Of a stretch of DNA of 64,000 nt, positions 25,571 to 33,501 are shown one piece after another. Position numbers and translations under genes: made by a program. The stretch is from an uncultured Paracoccaceae bacterium (GTDB lineage: Bacteria > Pseudomonadota > Alphaproteobacteria > Rhodobacterales > Rhodobacteraceae). The DNA lies in NCBI GenBank assembly GCA_947492825.1, contig CANLNT010000001.1, positions 992,001 to 1,056,000 of the forward strand, written 5' to 3'. Position 1 is the first letter of the stretch. Every line of letters starts with the position of its first letter. Below the pieces are notes generated by a model. That model was not told the DNA's origin. It worked only from the letters and a program-made list of their open reading frames with translations, and made no database searches.

Positions 25571-26824
25571 ATGGCAGAGGCCGCGTTTGGCCCTTCCAAG
25601 GCGCGGGCGGGCGGGGTATGGGGCAGTATGACAGAGCCAACTTACCCCATTGTCCGCCTGACACCAAAAGCCGATGCGCGTGCCGTGCGCCACGGGTTCC
25701 CTTGGGTCTATGCCAATGAACTTGTGACGGACCGGCGCACCCGCAAATTGCCGGGCGGGTCCCTCGCGGTGCTTGAAGACAGCAACCGCGTGACGATGGG
25801 GGTGGTTGCGGTCAATCCGGCCAGCAAGATTATCTGTCGGATGCTTGACCGTGACCCAGCCGCCATCATTGATGAGGCGTGGTTTGCTTCCCGGTTGTCT
25901 TCGGCGCTGGCGCATCGCGATAAGCTTTATACTGAACCGTTCTACCGCTTGGTCCATGCAGAAAGCGACGGCCTGCCGGGGGTGATTATTGACCGCTTTG
26001 GCGATGTCGCGGTGGTGCAGCCCAACGCGGCATGGGCGGATGCGTTGATTGAACCGCTTGTGGCCGCGCTGCAAAGCGTGACCGGGGTTGGCACGGTTGT
26101 GTTGAACGGAACGGGACGGGCGCGCAATCTGGAAGGGCTGGATGATGTCACACGCGTGGCTGCCGGGGCCGCGCCAGAGGCACCGATCCCGGTGCCGATG
26201 AACGGTGCCATCTATATGGCCGACGTGATGGGGGGGCAGAAGACCGGGCTTTTCTATGATCAACGTCCGAACCATGCCTTTGCTGCATCTCTTGCTCACG
26301 GTGCGCGGGTGTTGGATGTCTTTTCGCATGTGGGCGGCTTTGGGCTGGCCTGTCTGGCGGGCGGGGCGTCCAAAGTGTTGGCCGTTGACGGGTCTGCCGC
26401 CGCACTGGAACTTGCCGATGCGGGGGCCAAGGCCAGCGGCGTGGCGGAGCGCTTTGCCACCCGCAAGGGCGATGCCTTTGACGTGTTGACCGCGCTGGCC
26501 GAAGAGGGTGAAACCTTTGATATGGTGATCTGTGATCCACCCGCATTTGCGCCTAACCGGCAGGCCTTGGACGCGGGCTTGCGCGCTTATGAACGCGTCG
26601 CGCGTCTTGCGGCCCCGCTGGTGACCGAGGGTGGTTATCTGGGGCTGTGTTCCTGCAGCCATGCCGCTGACCTGACCAAATTTCGCAACGCCAGCGCCCG
26701 CGGGATCGGGCGTGGCGGCAGGCGCGGGCAGATTGTGCATACCGGATTTGCCGGGCCGGACCATCCGCTGATGCCGCATCTGGCCGAAAGCGGATACCTC
26801 AAGGCGGTGATCTTCCGCCTATGA
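25571..26824 (+). CDS. rlmI: RlmI-like class I rRNA (cytosine-C5) methyltransferase
   Basis: 417 residues. N-terminal PUA-like part (VRHGFPWVYANELV), the EEHD-like linker (GLPGVIIDRFGD), a Rossmann SAM site (VLDVFSHVGGFGL) and VICDPPAFA as catalytic loop IV, closing with GYLGLCSCSHA. RlmI methylates a cytosine of 23S rRNA; the exact base for this homologue is assumed. The ATG at 25571 has AAGGAACGC before it; a second ATG at 25628 would remove a poorly conserved 19-residue lead. The PIN gene overlaps its end by four bases. Confidence 0.88.
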   Translation: MAEAAFGPSKARAGGVWGSMTEPTYPIVRLTPKADARAVRHGFPWVYANELVTDRRTRKLPGGSLAVLEDSNRVTMGVVAVNPASKIICRMLDRDPAAIIDEAWFASRLSSALAHRDKLYTEPFYRLVHAESDGLPGVIIDRFGDVAVVQPNAAWADALIEPLVAALQSVTGVGTVVLNGTGRARNLEGLDDVTRVAAGAAPEAPIPVPMNGAIYMADVMGGQKTGLFYDQRPNHAFAASLAHGARVLDVFSHVGGFGLACLAGGASKVLAVDGSAAALELADAGAKASGVAERFATRKGDAFDVLTALAEEGETFDMVICDPPAFAPNRQALDAGLRAYERVARLAAPLVTEGGYLGLCSCSHAADLTKFRNASARGIGRGGRRGQIVHTGFAGPDHPLMPHLAESGYLKAVIFRL

Positions 26825-27366
26825 GGATGCTGCTGGATGCCTGCGTGCTGTATCCAACTGTCATGCGCGAGGTGTTGATCGGCTGCGCGCGCGCTGGCCT
26901 ATATGAACCGCGCTGGTCGCCACGCATTCTGGAGGAATGGGCGCGGGCGGCGATGAAGTTGGGACCAGAGGGTGAGGTGATTGCACGGGGCGAGATCGCA
27001 GCCTTGCGCGCTGACTATCCGCAGGCAGAGATAACGGTGCCAGCGGGCAAGCTGGCGCAGTTCTGGCTTCCGGACCCTGATGACATCCACGTGCTGGCGG
27101 CGGCAGTCGTGGGGTCCTGCGACGGGATCGTGACGGCGAATGCCAAAGATTTTCCGGGGAACTTGCTGGCGGAAGAAGGGCTTTTTCGTGCGGACCCTGA
27201 TGGCTTTCTGATCCGGCTTTATGATGAGGCCCCAGATCAGGTCCGGGGCGTCGGCGACAGCGTGCTGGCAGAGGCGCGGCGGCTATCTGGCGAGGATTGG
27301 ACCATGCGTGCGCTGATGAAAAAGGCGCGGTTACCGCGACTGGGAAAGCGGCTGGCGGCAGCATAG
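26821..27366 (+). CDS. PIN-domain protein (putative ribonuclease)
   Basis: 181 residues, translationally coupled to the rRNA methyltransferase gene (ATGA). PIN-fold acidic residues are visible: LLDACVLYP (first Asp), LPDPDDIHVLAAA (Asp pair) and GIVTANAKDFP. This is the longer PIN_3-type family common in Rhodobacterales. No small antitoxin gene precedes it, so a VapBC toxin is unlikely; pairing with an rRNA methyltransferase suggests RNA processing, but this is inference. Confidence 0.8.
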   Translation: MRMLLDACVLYPTVMREVLIGCARAGLYEPRWSPRILEEWARAAMKLGPEGEVIARGEIAALRADYPQAEITVPAGKLAQFWLPDPDDIHVLAAAVVGSCDGIVTANAKDFPGNLLAEEGLFRADPDGFLIRLYDEAPDQVRGVGDSVLAEARRLSGEDWTMRALMKKARLPRLGKRLAAA

Positions 27367-27376
27367 CGCCAATGAC

Positions 27377-27853
27377 TTATCTGCTGGCGCGCATCGGCAA
27401 GACCAGACCCCATTTCGTCTTTTGAGGCGGCCCGTCTGGCCGAAACCCAAGTTTGGTGTAGGCGGATATGGCGCGTTTATTTTCGGGGTGCGGGTCTGTG
27501 GCAATGACCGGCGCGCCAGCGTCAAAGAGCGCCTGCATGCGCGCACCAATGAATGCGGTTCCGTGCCCGCAGCCGATCAGATCGGGTTCACCGATATACT
27601 GATCAATCCCGCGCGCACCGGCGGGCAGATAGGCGAAATGGTGCTCGTCCCAACCGTGGACGGTGTAGTCCTGCATATAGGCAAATGAGCGGTCAGCGAT
27701 CGAGACGATCCAGCGGGCAACTCGCGGGTCGGCGAGGTCGTCGGCGTCATAAGGCGCATCGGTATCCCACCATGCGGCAACGTGAGGATTGGCTTGCCAT
27801 CCCATCAGCAGGTCCAGATCATCCAGCGTTGCCTTGCGGAAACTGTAAGTCAT
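27377..27853 (-). CDS. GNAT-family N-acetyltransferase
   Basis: 158 residues. FRKATLDDLDLLMGWQANPHVAAWW is the first motif of the aminoglycoside 6'-acetyltransferase/siderophore acetyltransferase branch. DQYIGEPDLIGCGHGTAFI is the acetyl-CoA binding region (usually G-x-G-x-G/A), followed by DPHPENKRAISAYTKLGF. It transfers acetyl from CoA to an amine or hydroxyl; substrate unknown. Resistance should not be inferred from the fold alone. Convergent with the PIN gene, 10 bp apart. Confidence 0.85.
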   Translation of the reverse strand: MTYSFRKATLDDLDLLMGWQANPHVAAWWDTDAPYDADDLADPRVARWIVSIADRSFAYMQDYTVHGWDEHHFAYLPAGARGIDQYIGEPDLIGCGHGTAFIGARMQALFDAGAPVIATDPHPENKRAISAYTKLGFRPDGPPQKTKWGLVLPMRASR

Positions 27854-27890
27854 CGTGCAGGGCCGGTCGGCGCGCTATCGCGGAGCGCGT

Positions 27891-28574
27891 TCATCCGACC
27901 CATTTTGCTTCATTCGCCTCAATCGCGGCGATGCGTTCGGGCGTCTTGGGATGGCTGAGCATCCATGCAGGTGTCGCAGCCCCACGCGTGCCGGTGATGG
28001 TTTCCAACTTGCCAAAAAGCGATTTTTGCGGGGCGGTGCCGATCCCTGCCTTGACCAGTAGGGCAGAGGCATAGGCGTCCGCTTCAAATTCATCGACGCG
28101 GGACAGACGGGCAGCCAGCAGAGTCATCAATCCGCTCGCAATCAACGCGCCGATACCGGGCAAGAAACGATTTAACACCATTGCCAGCGCTGTGCGCGCA
28201 GCATTCTGGCCGGAGAAGTCGATCATGCGACGGCGGGCGTGGCCAAGTGCAACATGGCCCAATTCGTGCGCGATGACGCTGGCTAGCTCTTCTGCGGAAA
28301 CGGCGCCGGCACGGTATTTGTTCAAGAACCCACGGGTGATGAAGATCCGCCCATCAGGTGCGGCCAGCCCGTTGATCGGTTCAATCTCGTAGATGTGGAC
28401 CTTGATGCGCGGCAACTCTAGCGCCTCGGCCATTTGGTTGCACAGCACGCGGAGGACCGGATCGGTTAGCTCTTTTGATTTCTCGTCAAGTTCGCGCCCC
28501 AGCCGCCACACGGACAGGCGATACATCACAAAGCCATAAAGCACGGCCAGCAAGATAGGGGTTAGCTTTAACAT
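27891..28574 (-). CDS. M48-family zinc metalloprotease
   Basis: 227 residues. An N-terminal membrane helix (residues 3-20) precedes the HELGH zinc motif (His103, Glu104, His107), with the third ligand in DEFEADAYA. This resembles HtpX/Oma1-type proteases that clear misfolded membrane proteins. The hydrophobic stretch LPGIGALIASGLMTLLAARL lies between the two zinc elements. It precedes, and may be transcribed with, the GNAT gene (37-bp gap). Confidence 0.88.
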   Translation of the reverse strand: MLKLTPILLAVLYGFVMYRLSVWRLGRELDEKSKELTDPVLRVLCNQMAEALELPRIKVHIYEIEPINGLAAPDGRIFITRGFLNKYRAGAVSAEELASVIAHELGHVALGHARRRMIDFSGQNAARTALAMVLNRFLPGIGALIASGLMTLLAARLSRVDEFEADAYASALLVKAGIGTAPQKSLFGKLETITGTRGAATPAWMLSHPKTPERIAAIEANEAKWVG

Positions 28575-28604
28575 GATGGATATATAGGATGCTTGTCCCC
28601 GATT

Positions 28605-29750
28605 TCACCGGGTCAGCAGTGCGGTATCGTGCCGCGACAGGCGTTCGCAACCATCTGAAGTCACCAAAACCGAATGGCCCAGGGTCATGGCAAGTCCCGC
28701 GTTACTATCCATCAAGATCATATGCAAAAAGAACACCTGATTTTCGCGCATCAATGTTGGGTTGCCAGCGGTGAACATCGGAAAATCTACCCAGATCGGG
28801 TTATAGATTGCGCCCATGCCATATCCGCAGGCCTGTAGCCGGGCGTGGCCGAACCCGGCCCTGTCGAACACGTCGCAATGGGCAGCGTGGACATCGCCCA
28901 TTGGTGCGCCGGGTTTGATTGCGGCCTCACAGGCCAGAAGCGCCTGTTCCGCCGCGGCATGCATCCGGCGTTGCGCATCGGTCGGAGTGCCGATGATCAC
29001 CGTGCGCATCATCGCGGCGTGATAACGCGCATAAGCGCCCGACCATTCGAGCGTCAGTTGATCAGAGGCATCCAGATGACGGCGGCCTGAATAGTAGCGA
29101 CACAAAAGCGCCCCAGGACCAGAGCCGATCACGAACTCATTGCCTGCATAGTCGCCGCCGCCTTTGAACACCGCACCTTGCATGGCGGCCAGAATGTCGC
29201 CTTCGAACCTGCCTGCGCGGGTGATGGCAAGAGCTGCATCAAGGGCGTCGTCAGACAAGGCCGCTGCGCGGCGGTGCATCGCGACCTCTGCGAGGGATTT
29301 GTCGCGGCGCAGGTCGCGGATCAGGTCTGGCGCTTGCACTAGACCGGGCAGGGCATGCCGCAAAAGCTGGCCGTTGTGGTCCGTCAGCCCGGCGGTCGCG
29401 TTTTCAAACCCGATACGGCCGGTGACGCCAAGATCGGCCAACAGACGAGCGAGATCATCAGCCGGATTGCTATCGTAGCTTTGAGACCAGATGTGAATGT
29501 GACTGTCGGGCAGGGTGCTTGTCAGCTGCGCCTGCCGCAGATCGGGCATCCGTGTCAGCAAGTGCAGATCGCCCGAGGCCGTCAGCACAAGGCATTGGAA
29601 CATGGCAAAGCCAAAGGTGTCGTAGCCGCAAATCCAGAAATGGCTTTCAGGCGCGAACATCAAAAGCGCGTCAAAGCCTGCGTCCTGCATGGCGGAATGG
29701 GCGCGCGATTGTCGCGCGGCATATTCGGCGGGATCAAAGTGCAAGGTCAT
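28605..29750 (-). CDS. M24-fold peptidase-like protein without canonical metal ligands (DoeA/creatinase-like)
   Basis: 381 residues. N-terminal creatinase domain (FDALLMFAPESHFWICGYD), then the pita-bread M24 domain. The usual metal-binding D-x-G...D-x-T-R region reads LTLEWSGAYARYHAAMMRT, and the last ligand region reads LGHSVLVTSDGCE, so the classic Asp/Glu metal ligands are missing. The EWSG...RYH pattern recalls ectoine hydrolase (DoeA/EutD) and creatinase relatives. It probably hydrolyses a small C-N substrate rather than peptides. The start is uncertain: ATG at 29750 used here, TTG at 29807 overlaps the MOSC gene by 26 bp. Confidence 0.75.
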   Translation of the reverse strand: MTLHFDPAEYAARQSRAHSAMQDAGFDALLMFAPESHFWICGYDTFGFAMFQCLVLTASGDLHLLTRMPDLRQAQLTSTLPDSHIHIWSQSYDSNPADDLARLLADLGVTGRIGFENATAGLTDHNGQLLRHALPGLVQAPDLIRDLRRDKSLAEVAMHRRAAALSDDALDAALAITRAGRFEGDILAAMQGAVFKGGGDYAGNEFVIGSGPGALLCRYYSGRRHLDASDQLTLEWSGAYARYHAAMMRTVIIGTPTDAQRRMHAAAEQALLACEAAIKPGAPMGDVHAAHCDVFDRAGFGHARLQACGYGMGAIYNPIWVDFPMFTAGNPTLMRENQVFFLHMILMDSNAGLAMTLGHSVLVTSDGCERLSRHDTALLTR

Positions 29751-29781
29751 GGCGTGACGCTGCGGTGCAAAAGCACTTGCG

Positions 29782-30423
29782 TCAATCGCGTTCTGCGTCT
29801 TCGCCAAGGTGGTGACGCGCCAGTTCGTGCATCCCGTAATGTGCGGGGATCGTCAGCAAACGCCTAAGATATGCGGCATCCATGTCTTTTTGCGCATATC
29901 GCCGCAGGTGATCCACCACGCTGATCCGGTCACCGTCAAACGGCATGTGCCGCACTGGATCAAATGCACTCACCGCGCCAGATCGTAGCACCCGCGCATA
30001 GGCGCCAGGGTGGCCCGACGCCAAAAAACGTTTCACCCCGCCAGGGTCGCCAATGCGGGCGGCAAACGTCACACAGGGCACGCGCGGCGCGGTAATTTGC
30101 AAAGTGACCGTGCCCACCTCTAGCTGATCGCCAAGGGCAAGATCGGCGCTATCCAGCGCGTCGATCAGCATGTTTTCCCCCATGAAACCGGCAGGAAGCG
30201 GCGTGTTCAATGTAGATTGCCACCAAAGCCGGTCAGCCTCACCCAGCAGATAGATCGCTTGATCCGGGCCGCCGTGGTGGGCGGTGTCGACGATCACATC
30301 GCCTTCCGCACCTTTGGGTGTCACATTGACTGCACCGGCTTGTGGCACCTTGAAGTGTCCGGTGCGGCCCGACTTGGCTTTGATCGGCTCGGATTGCCCG
30401 GTGCAGATGGCGGCGAGGCGCAT
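29782..30423 (-). CDS. MOSC-domain protein
   Basis: 213 residues with the YiiM-type MOSC fold: GAEGDVIVDTAHHGGPDQAIYLL, GFMGENMLI and the cysteine-containing APRVPCVTFAARIG. MOSC proteins handle molybdenum-cofactor sulfur or detoxify N-hydroxylated compounds; the conserved Cys is the expected sulfur carrier. The ATG sits directly against the stop of the upstream CoxE-type gene (shared base 30423), so the two are translationally coupled. Confidence 0.85.
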   Translation of the reverse strand: MRLAAICTGQSEPIKAKSGRTGHFKVPQAGAVNVTPKGAEGDVIVDTAHHGGPDQAIYLLGEADRLWWQSTLNTPLPAGFMGENMLIDALDSADLALGDQLEVGTVTLQITAPRVPCVTFAARIGDPGGVKRFLASGHPGAYARVLRSGAVSAFDPVRHMPFDGDRISVVDHLRRYAQKDMDAAYLRRLLTIPAHYGMHELARHHLGEDAERD

Positions 30424-31607
30424 CAGGTCAGGACCTTCATGCCACGCTCAATCCCCGACAGTGTCATTGGCACCATGCGGTCCGCGCCAAAAATATCCTG
30501 AATCATCGCGATCGACTGCGTATAGGGCCAATAATGTTCGGGCAACGGATTGATCCACAGATGGTTCGGCCATTGGTCGCGGGCACGGGCCAGCCATGTG
30601 CTGCCTGCTTCGGCGTTCATATGTTCATTGGCACCGCCGGGATAGGCGATTTCATAAGGCGACATCGACGCATCGCCCACAAAAATGCATTTGTAGTCGG
30701 CACCATAGGTGCGCAATAGGTCCCAAGTGGGCGTTTGCGCGTTCCAGCGACGGCGATTGTCGCGCCAAACGCCTTCATACAGACAGTTGTGGAAATAGAA
30801 GTGCTCAAGATGCTTGAACTCCACCTTGGCGGCGCTGAACAGCTCTTCCACCACTTTGATGTGCGGATCCATTGACCCGCCAACGTCAAGAAACAAAAGC
30901 ACTTTTACGGCATTGCGCCGCTCTGGCCGGGTTTGCACATCAAGATAGCCGTGTTCAGCCGTCTTGCGGATCGTGCCCTGCAGATCAAGCTCGTCCGCGG
31001 CCCCGTCGCGGGCCCAACGGCGCAGGCGCTTCAGGGCCACCTTGATGTTGCGGGTGCCCAGTTCAACGCTGTCATCCAGGTTGCGAAATTCGCGTTTGTC
31101 CCAGACCTTGACCGCCCGCTGGTGGCGGCTGTCATTCTGGCCGATGCGCACACCTTCGGGATTATAGCCATAAGCGCCAAAGGGAGAGGTGCCAGCGGTG
31201 CCAACCCATTTTGAGCCGCCCTGATGTCGCCCCTTTTGTTCTTCAAGCCGTTTCTTGAGCGTTTCCATTAGCTTATCGAACCCGCCTAAAGCTTCAATTT
31301 CGGCTTTTTCTTCGGCGCTCAGATGTTTTTCGGCCATCTTGGTCAGCCAGTCGGCAGGGACGTCGACGGCGTCCATCGCGGCGCTGTCTGGGATGGTTTC
31401 CAACCCCTCGAAGGTCGCTGCAAAGGCCTGATCAAAGCGATCAAGGTGGCGTTCGTCCTTGACCATAATGGTGCGGGCCAGAAAGTAGAAAGCCTCGATG
31501 TCGTAGGTGGCAAGGCCTGCCTTCATGCCTTCGAGAAAGGCCAGAAATTCGCGCAAGCTGACTGGGACATTGGCCCGGCGCAGATTGTCGAAGAAGGGCA
31601 GGAACAT
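30423..31607 (-). CDS. VWA-domain CoxE-like protein
   Basis: 394 residues. C-terminal von Willebrand A domain with the MIDAS motif FLDVGGSMD (D-x-G-x-S) and later FVGDASMSP. N-terminal helical half with FFDNLRRANVPVSLREFLAFLEG, typical of CoxE-like partners of MoxR ATPases. Such pairs load metals or cofactors into, or remodel, protein complexes. The MoxR gene of this cluster is at 33502-34341 on the same strand. The start at 31607 lies two bases after the stop of a 56-residue membrane protein gene; an upstream ATG at 31643 is less likely. Confidence 0.85.
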   Translation of the reverse strand: MFLPFFDNLRRANVPVSLREFLAFLEGMKAGLATYDIEAFYFLARTIMVKDERHLDRFDQAFAATFEGLETIPDSAAMDAVDVPADWLTKMAEKHLSAEEKAEIEALGGFDKLMETLKKRLEEQKGRHQGGSKWVGTAGTSPFGAYGYNPEGVRIGQNDSRHQRAVKVWDKREFRNLDDSVELGTRNIKVALKRLRRWARDGAADELDLQGTIRKTAEHGYLDVQTRPERRNAVKVLLFLDVGGSMDPHIKVVEELFSAAKVEFKHLEHFYFHNCLYEGVWRDNRRRWNAQTPTWDLLRTYGADYKCIFVGDASMSPYEIAYPGGANEHMNAEAGSTWLARARDQWPNHLWINPLPEHYWPYTQSIAMIQDIFGADRMVPMTLSGIERGMKVLT

Positions 31608-31608
31608 G

Positions 31609-31779
31609 TCAGGTGTAGCTGCGTTCGATAAAGACCAGCACAAAAAGCCCGATCAACCCAAAGATCATGGCAAATACAGCCGCCCACTGCAGCAGGTCAC
31701 GGGTGTTGCCACCGCGGGCCTTGGCGCGAAATGCACCAAAGGCCGCACCAAACAGAAGGCCTGCAAGCGGAAAGATCAT
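31609..31779 (-). CDS. 56-residue membrane protein between DUF2927 and CoxE genes
   Basis: Short gene: ATG at 31779-31777 preceded by AAGGGACTTCGCCG (Shine-Dalgarno), stop TGA at 31611-31609, followed after one base by the CoxE-type ATG. The peptide has two hydrophobic spans (about 2-15 and 31-50; the second contains AVFAMIFGLIGLFVLVFI) separated by a basic, polar turn (RAKARGGNTRD). The coupling and ribosome-binding site argue it is genuine. Function unknown; an inner-membrane partner of the CoxE/MoxR machinery is a guess from position. Confidence 0.65.
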   Translation of the reverse strand: MIFPLAGLLFGAAFGAFRAKARGGNTRDLLQWAAVFAMIFGLIGLFVLVFIERSYT

Positions 31780-31791
31780 CGGCGAAGTCCC

Positions 31792-33138
31792 TTAGAAGGG
31801 GCGCAGCGCCGCAATCTCTGCCAGACGGGCCTGCACGTTCAAATCAGAGCCAAAGCCGTAGCGCGCCCAACCCAGACTGTCCAGACGCACGGATTCCGCC
31901 TCGACCGTGTTGCCGGTCATTGCCAATGCCTCTGCCTTGAACATCATCAGCGTGGCCATCAGGGCCGCGTTTTGATGCCTGCGGGCCACAGGGATCGCTT
32001 CTTCGGCAAGTGTCAGCGTGGTTTGGGCATCGCCTGCTGCCAGTGCAAAAGCCGCCTTTTGCACCGCGATATGGGCTGTGTGCACGGATGTCACCGGGTC
32101 CGCGCGATAGACAGCTTCTGCGGCGTTAAAGGAGGCAAGGGCTGCCGCTGAATCGTGACCCACTTGCAAGCGCCCGTTGGCATAGAGCGCAAATCCCGCG
32201 CGCGTGTCGCGCCAGCCAAACGCCTCGCCCAGTTGGATCGCGCGAGCGGCGGCCTGACGGCGGCGGCCCGGTGTGCTGCCAGAGGTCAGCGCGGTTTCCA
32301 TCGCCGTAATCCAGTCGCGCGACGTGTCGGTCAGCGCAGGCGCGCCTGCGCGTTGCCCACGTGGATTGAGCCGCGCCAGCAGGGCAGGCAGCCGTTCAGC
32401 CACGTCCGCCCGGGTCATGCCACTGGATAGCTCTGGCGCATAGAAGGCGCGCAGCACGAGCATGTCAAAGCCGGTCAGCACAGTATGAATGTTGTCATCA
32501 TTGAACACACTGTCGGGCAGGCGATAGAGATCGTTCAGCGGCCCCAATGCCTGCGCGAGTTCTTCGTGCAGACAGTCGCGGATTTCCTGCGGGGCGGCAT
32601 CGGATGGCACAAAAATCACCGCGCGTTCGCGGCGCGTCAGCGTTGTCCAATCCACCTGACTGGTGTGGCGAGCCAACAGGAATTCATCCCAGCTGGTGAT
32701 GCGTGGCACGACAAAACAGGCGGCGCGCGGAACGGCGCGTTGTAGCTGGGCCTGCGGGATCGCCTCGACCGTGATGGCCGCTTGGGGTGCGTTGGTGAGT
32801 GTAATGTCGATGCCCGCCTCATTGCGCAGGCGGGTCAGCAAGGCATCGAGATCCGTGGTCATGCTGTCGGACGGGGTGCCAGCCATGCGCACAGTGATCG
32901 GCCCTTCGAACCGGGACATCACGGGGATTGTGCGTCCGCTTTCCATCCGAAAGCTCAGATCAAGGAAATCCTGCGCCATTTCGGCGTTGGAGCGCGTGGC
33001 GGGGGTGACTGTTTCAGTCACGAAAGCCTTCATCGGGGGCAGGGAGTTGACCAGCGCCACCGCGCGCGATGGCGGGGCATCCGGGATCGGGGCGCAGGAC
33101 GTCAAAACGCCAAGCGCAAAGGCAGCCAATCGGTTCAC
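31792..33138 (-). CDS. DUF2927 lipoprotein
   Basis: 448 residues from a GTG at 33138. The N-terminus (VNRLAAFALGVLTSCAPIP) is a lipoprotein signal with lipobox LTSC. The middle matches DUF2927: FVVPRITSWDEFLLAR, then DCLHEELAQALGPLNDLYRLPDSVFNDD. The C-terminal third is helical, TPR-like (ALFNAAEAVYR and LAEEAIPVARR-like stretches). GGGGGC precedes the start. It lies inside the MoxR-to-CoxE gene order and is separated from the membrane-protein gene by 12 bp, so it is probably expressed with them. The DUF2927 part resembles a metalloprotease-like domain with HEE but activity is unproven. Confidence 0.8.
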   Translation of the reverse strand: MNRLAAFALGVLTSCAPIPDAPPSRAVALVNSLPPMKAFVTETVTPATRSNAEMAQDFLDLSFRMESGRTIPVMSRFEGPITVRMAGTPSDSMTTDLDALLTRLRNEAGIDITLTNAPQAAITVEAIPQAQLQRAVPRAACFVVPRITSWDEFLLARHTSQVDWTTLTRRERAVIFVPSDAAPQEIRDCLHEELAQALGPLNDLYRLPDSVFNDDNIHTVLTGFDMLVLRAFYAPELSSGMTRADVAERLPALLARLNPRGQRAGAPALTDTSRDWITAMETALTSGSTPGRRRQAAARAIQLGEAFGWRDTRAGFALYANGRLQVGHDSAAALASFNAAEAVYRADPVTSVHTAHIAVQKAAFALAAGDAQTTLTLAEEAIPVARRHQNAALMATLMMFKAEALAMTGNTVEAESVRLDSLGWARYGFGSDLNVQARLAEIAALRPF

Positions 33139-33254
33139 GTGTTTGCCCCCCGGTTGGGGCAGGTCGGGTCTGAAACGGTCCGCACGCCAGCAATATCCGC
33201 CAGGATGGCGGGGCTGAACTGGCATAGGTCGACCGGCATATTTGCCTTGGTCAC
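33135..33254 (-). CDS. Possible 39-residue leader peptide coupled to the DUF2927 gene
   Basis: A GTG at 33254 is preceded by GAGGAG with six-base spacing; the frame ends in TGA overlapping the DUF2927 GTG (GTGA, 33138-33135). The peptide contains MPVDLCQFSPAILADIAGV and two cysteines. The ribosome-binding site and overlap suggest translation; no family is recognised and it could simply be a leader. Confidence 0.35.
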   Translation of the reverse strand: MTKANMPVDLCQFSPAILADIAGVRTVSDPTCPNRGANT

Positions 33255-33501
33255 TCTGCTCTCCTCAATATCGTCAGCCCCGTCTGCCTTGGAACTGCGG
33301 CCCCTTCTTGACGCGATTTGGGCAATGCCAAGATCACGCCTGTGGGCCACCCGATTAACTATGGCAGACCGGGGTTAAGCGACTGATAATTTGAGAAGAG
33401 TCCGGGAAAATCGTCTGGCGTTGCGCGAAAGACTCATTTCCCTTGTGGCGCCAGTCAATTGGCCCACAAAATCTGGCTCGTTTCGGGTGACGTAAGGGGA
33501 C
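33255..33501. other. Intergenic DNA between MoxR and the DUF2927 genes
   Basis: About 250 bases (360 if the possible leader is not real). No gene, strong hairpin or recognised operator seen; it probably carries the promoter for the DUF2927-CoxE group. Confidence 0.5.

Noticed and set aside
25370-26779. Long open frame antisense to the rlmI-like gene
   Set aside because: Antisense shadow; composition low-complexity, rlmI motifs are clear.
26821-27366. VapC toxin of a toxin-antitoxin pair
   Set aside because: No small antitoxin gene upstream; preceding overlap is with an rRNA methyltransferase gene.
27377-27853. Aminoglycoside resistance acetyltransferase
   Set aside because: Similarity only to the broad GNAT branch; no resistance context.
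28605-29750. DddP-type DMSP lyase
   Set aside because: M24 fold fits, but the ligand positions read like DoeA/creatinase, not DddP; no DMSP genes nearby.
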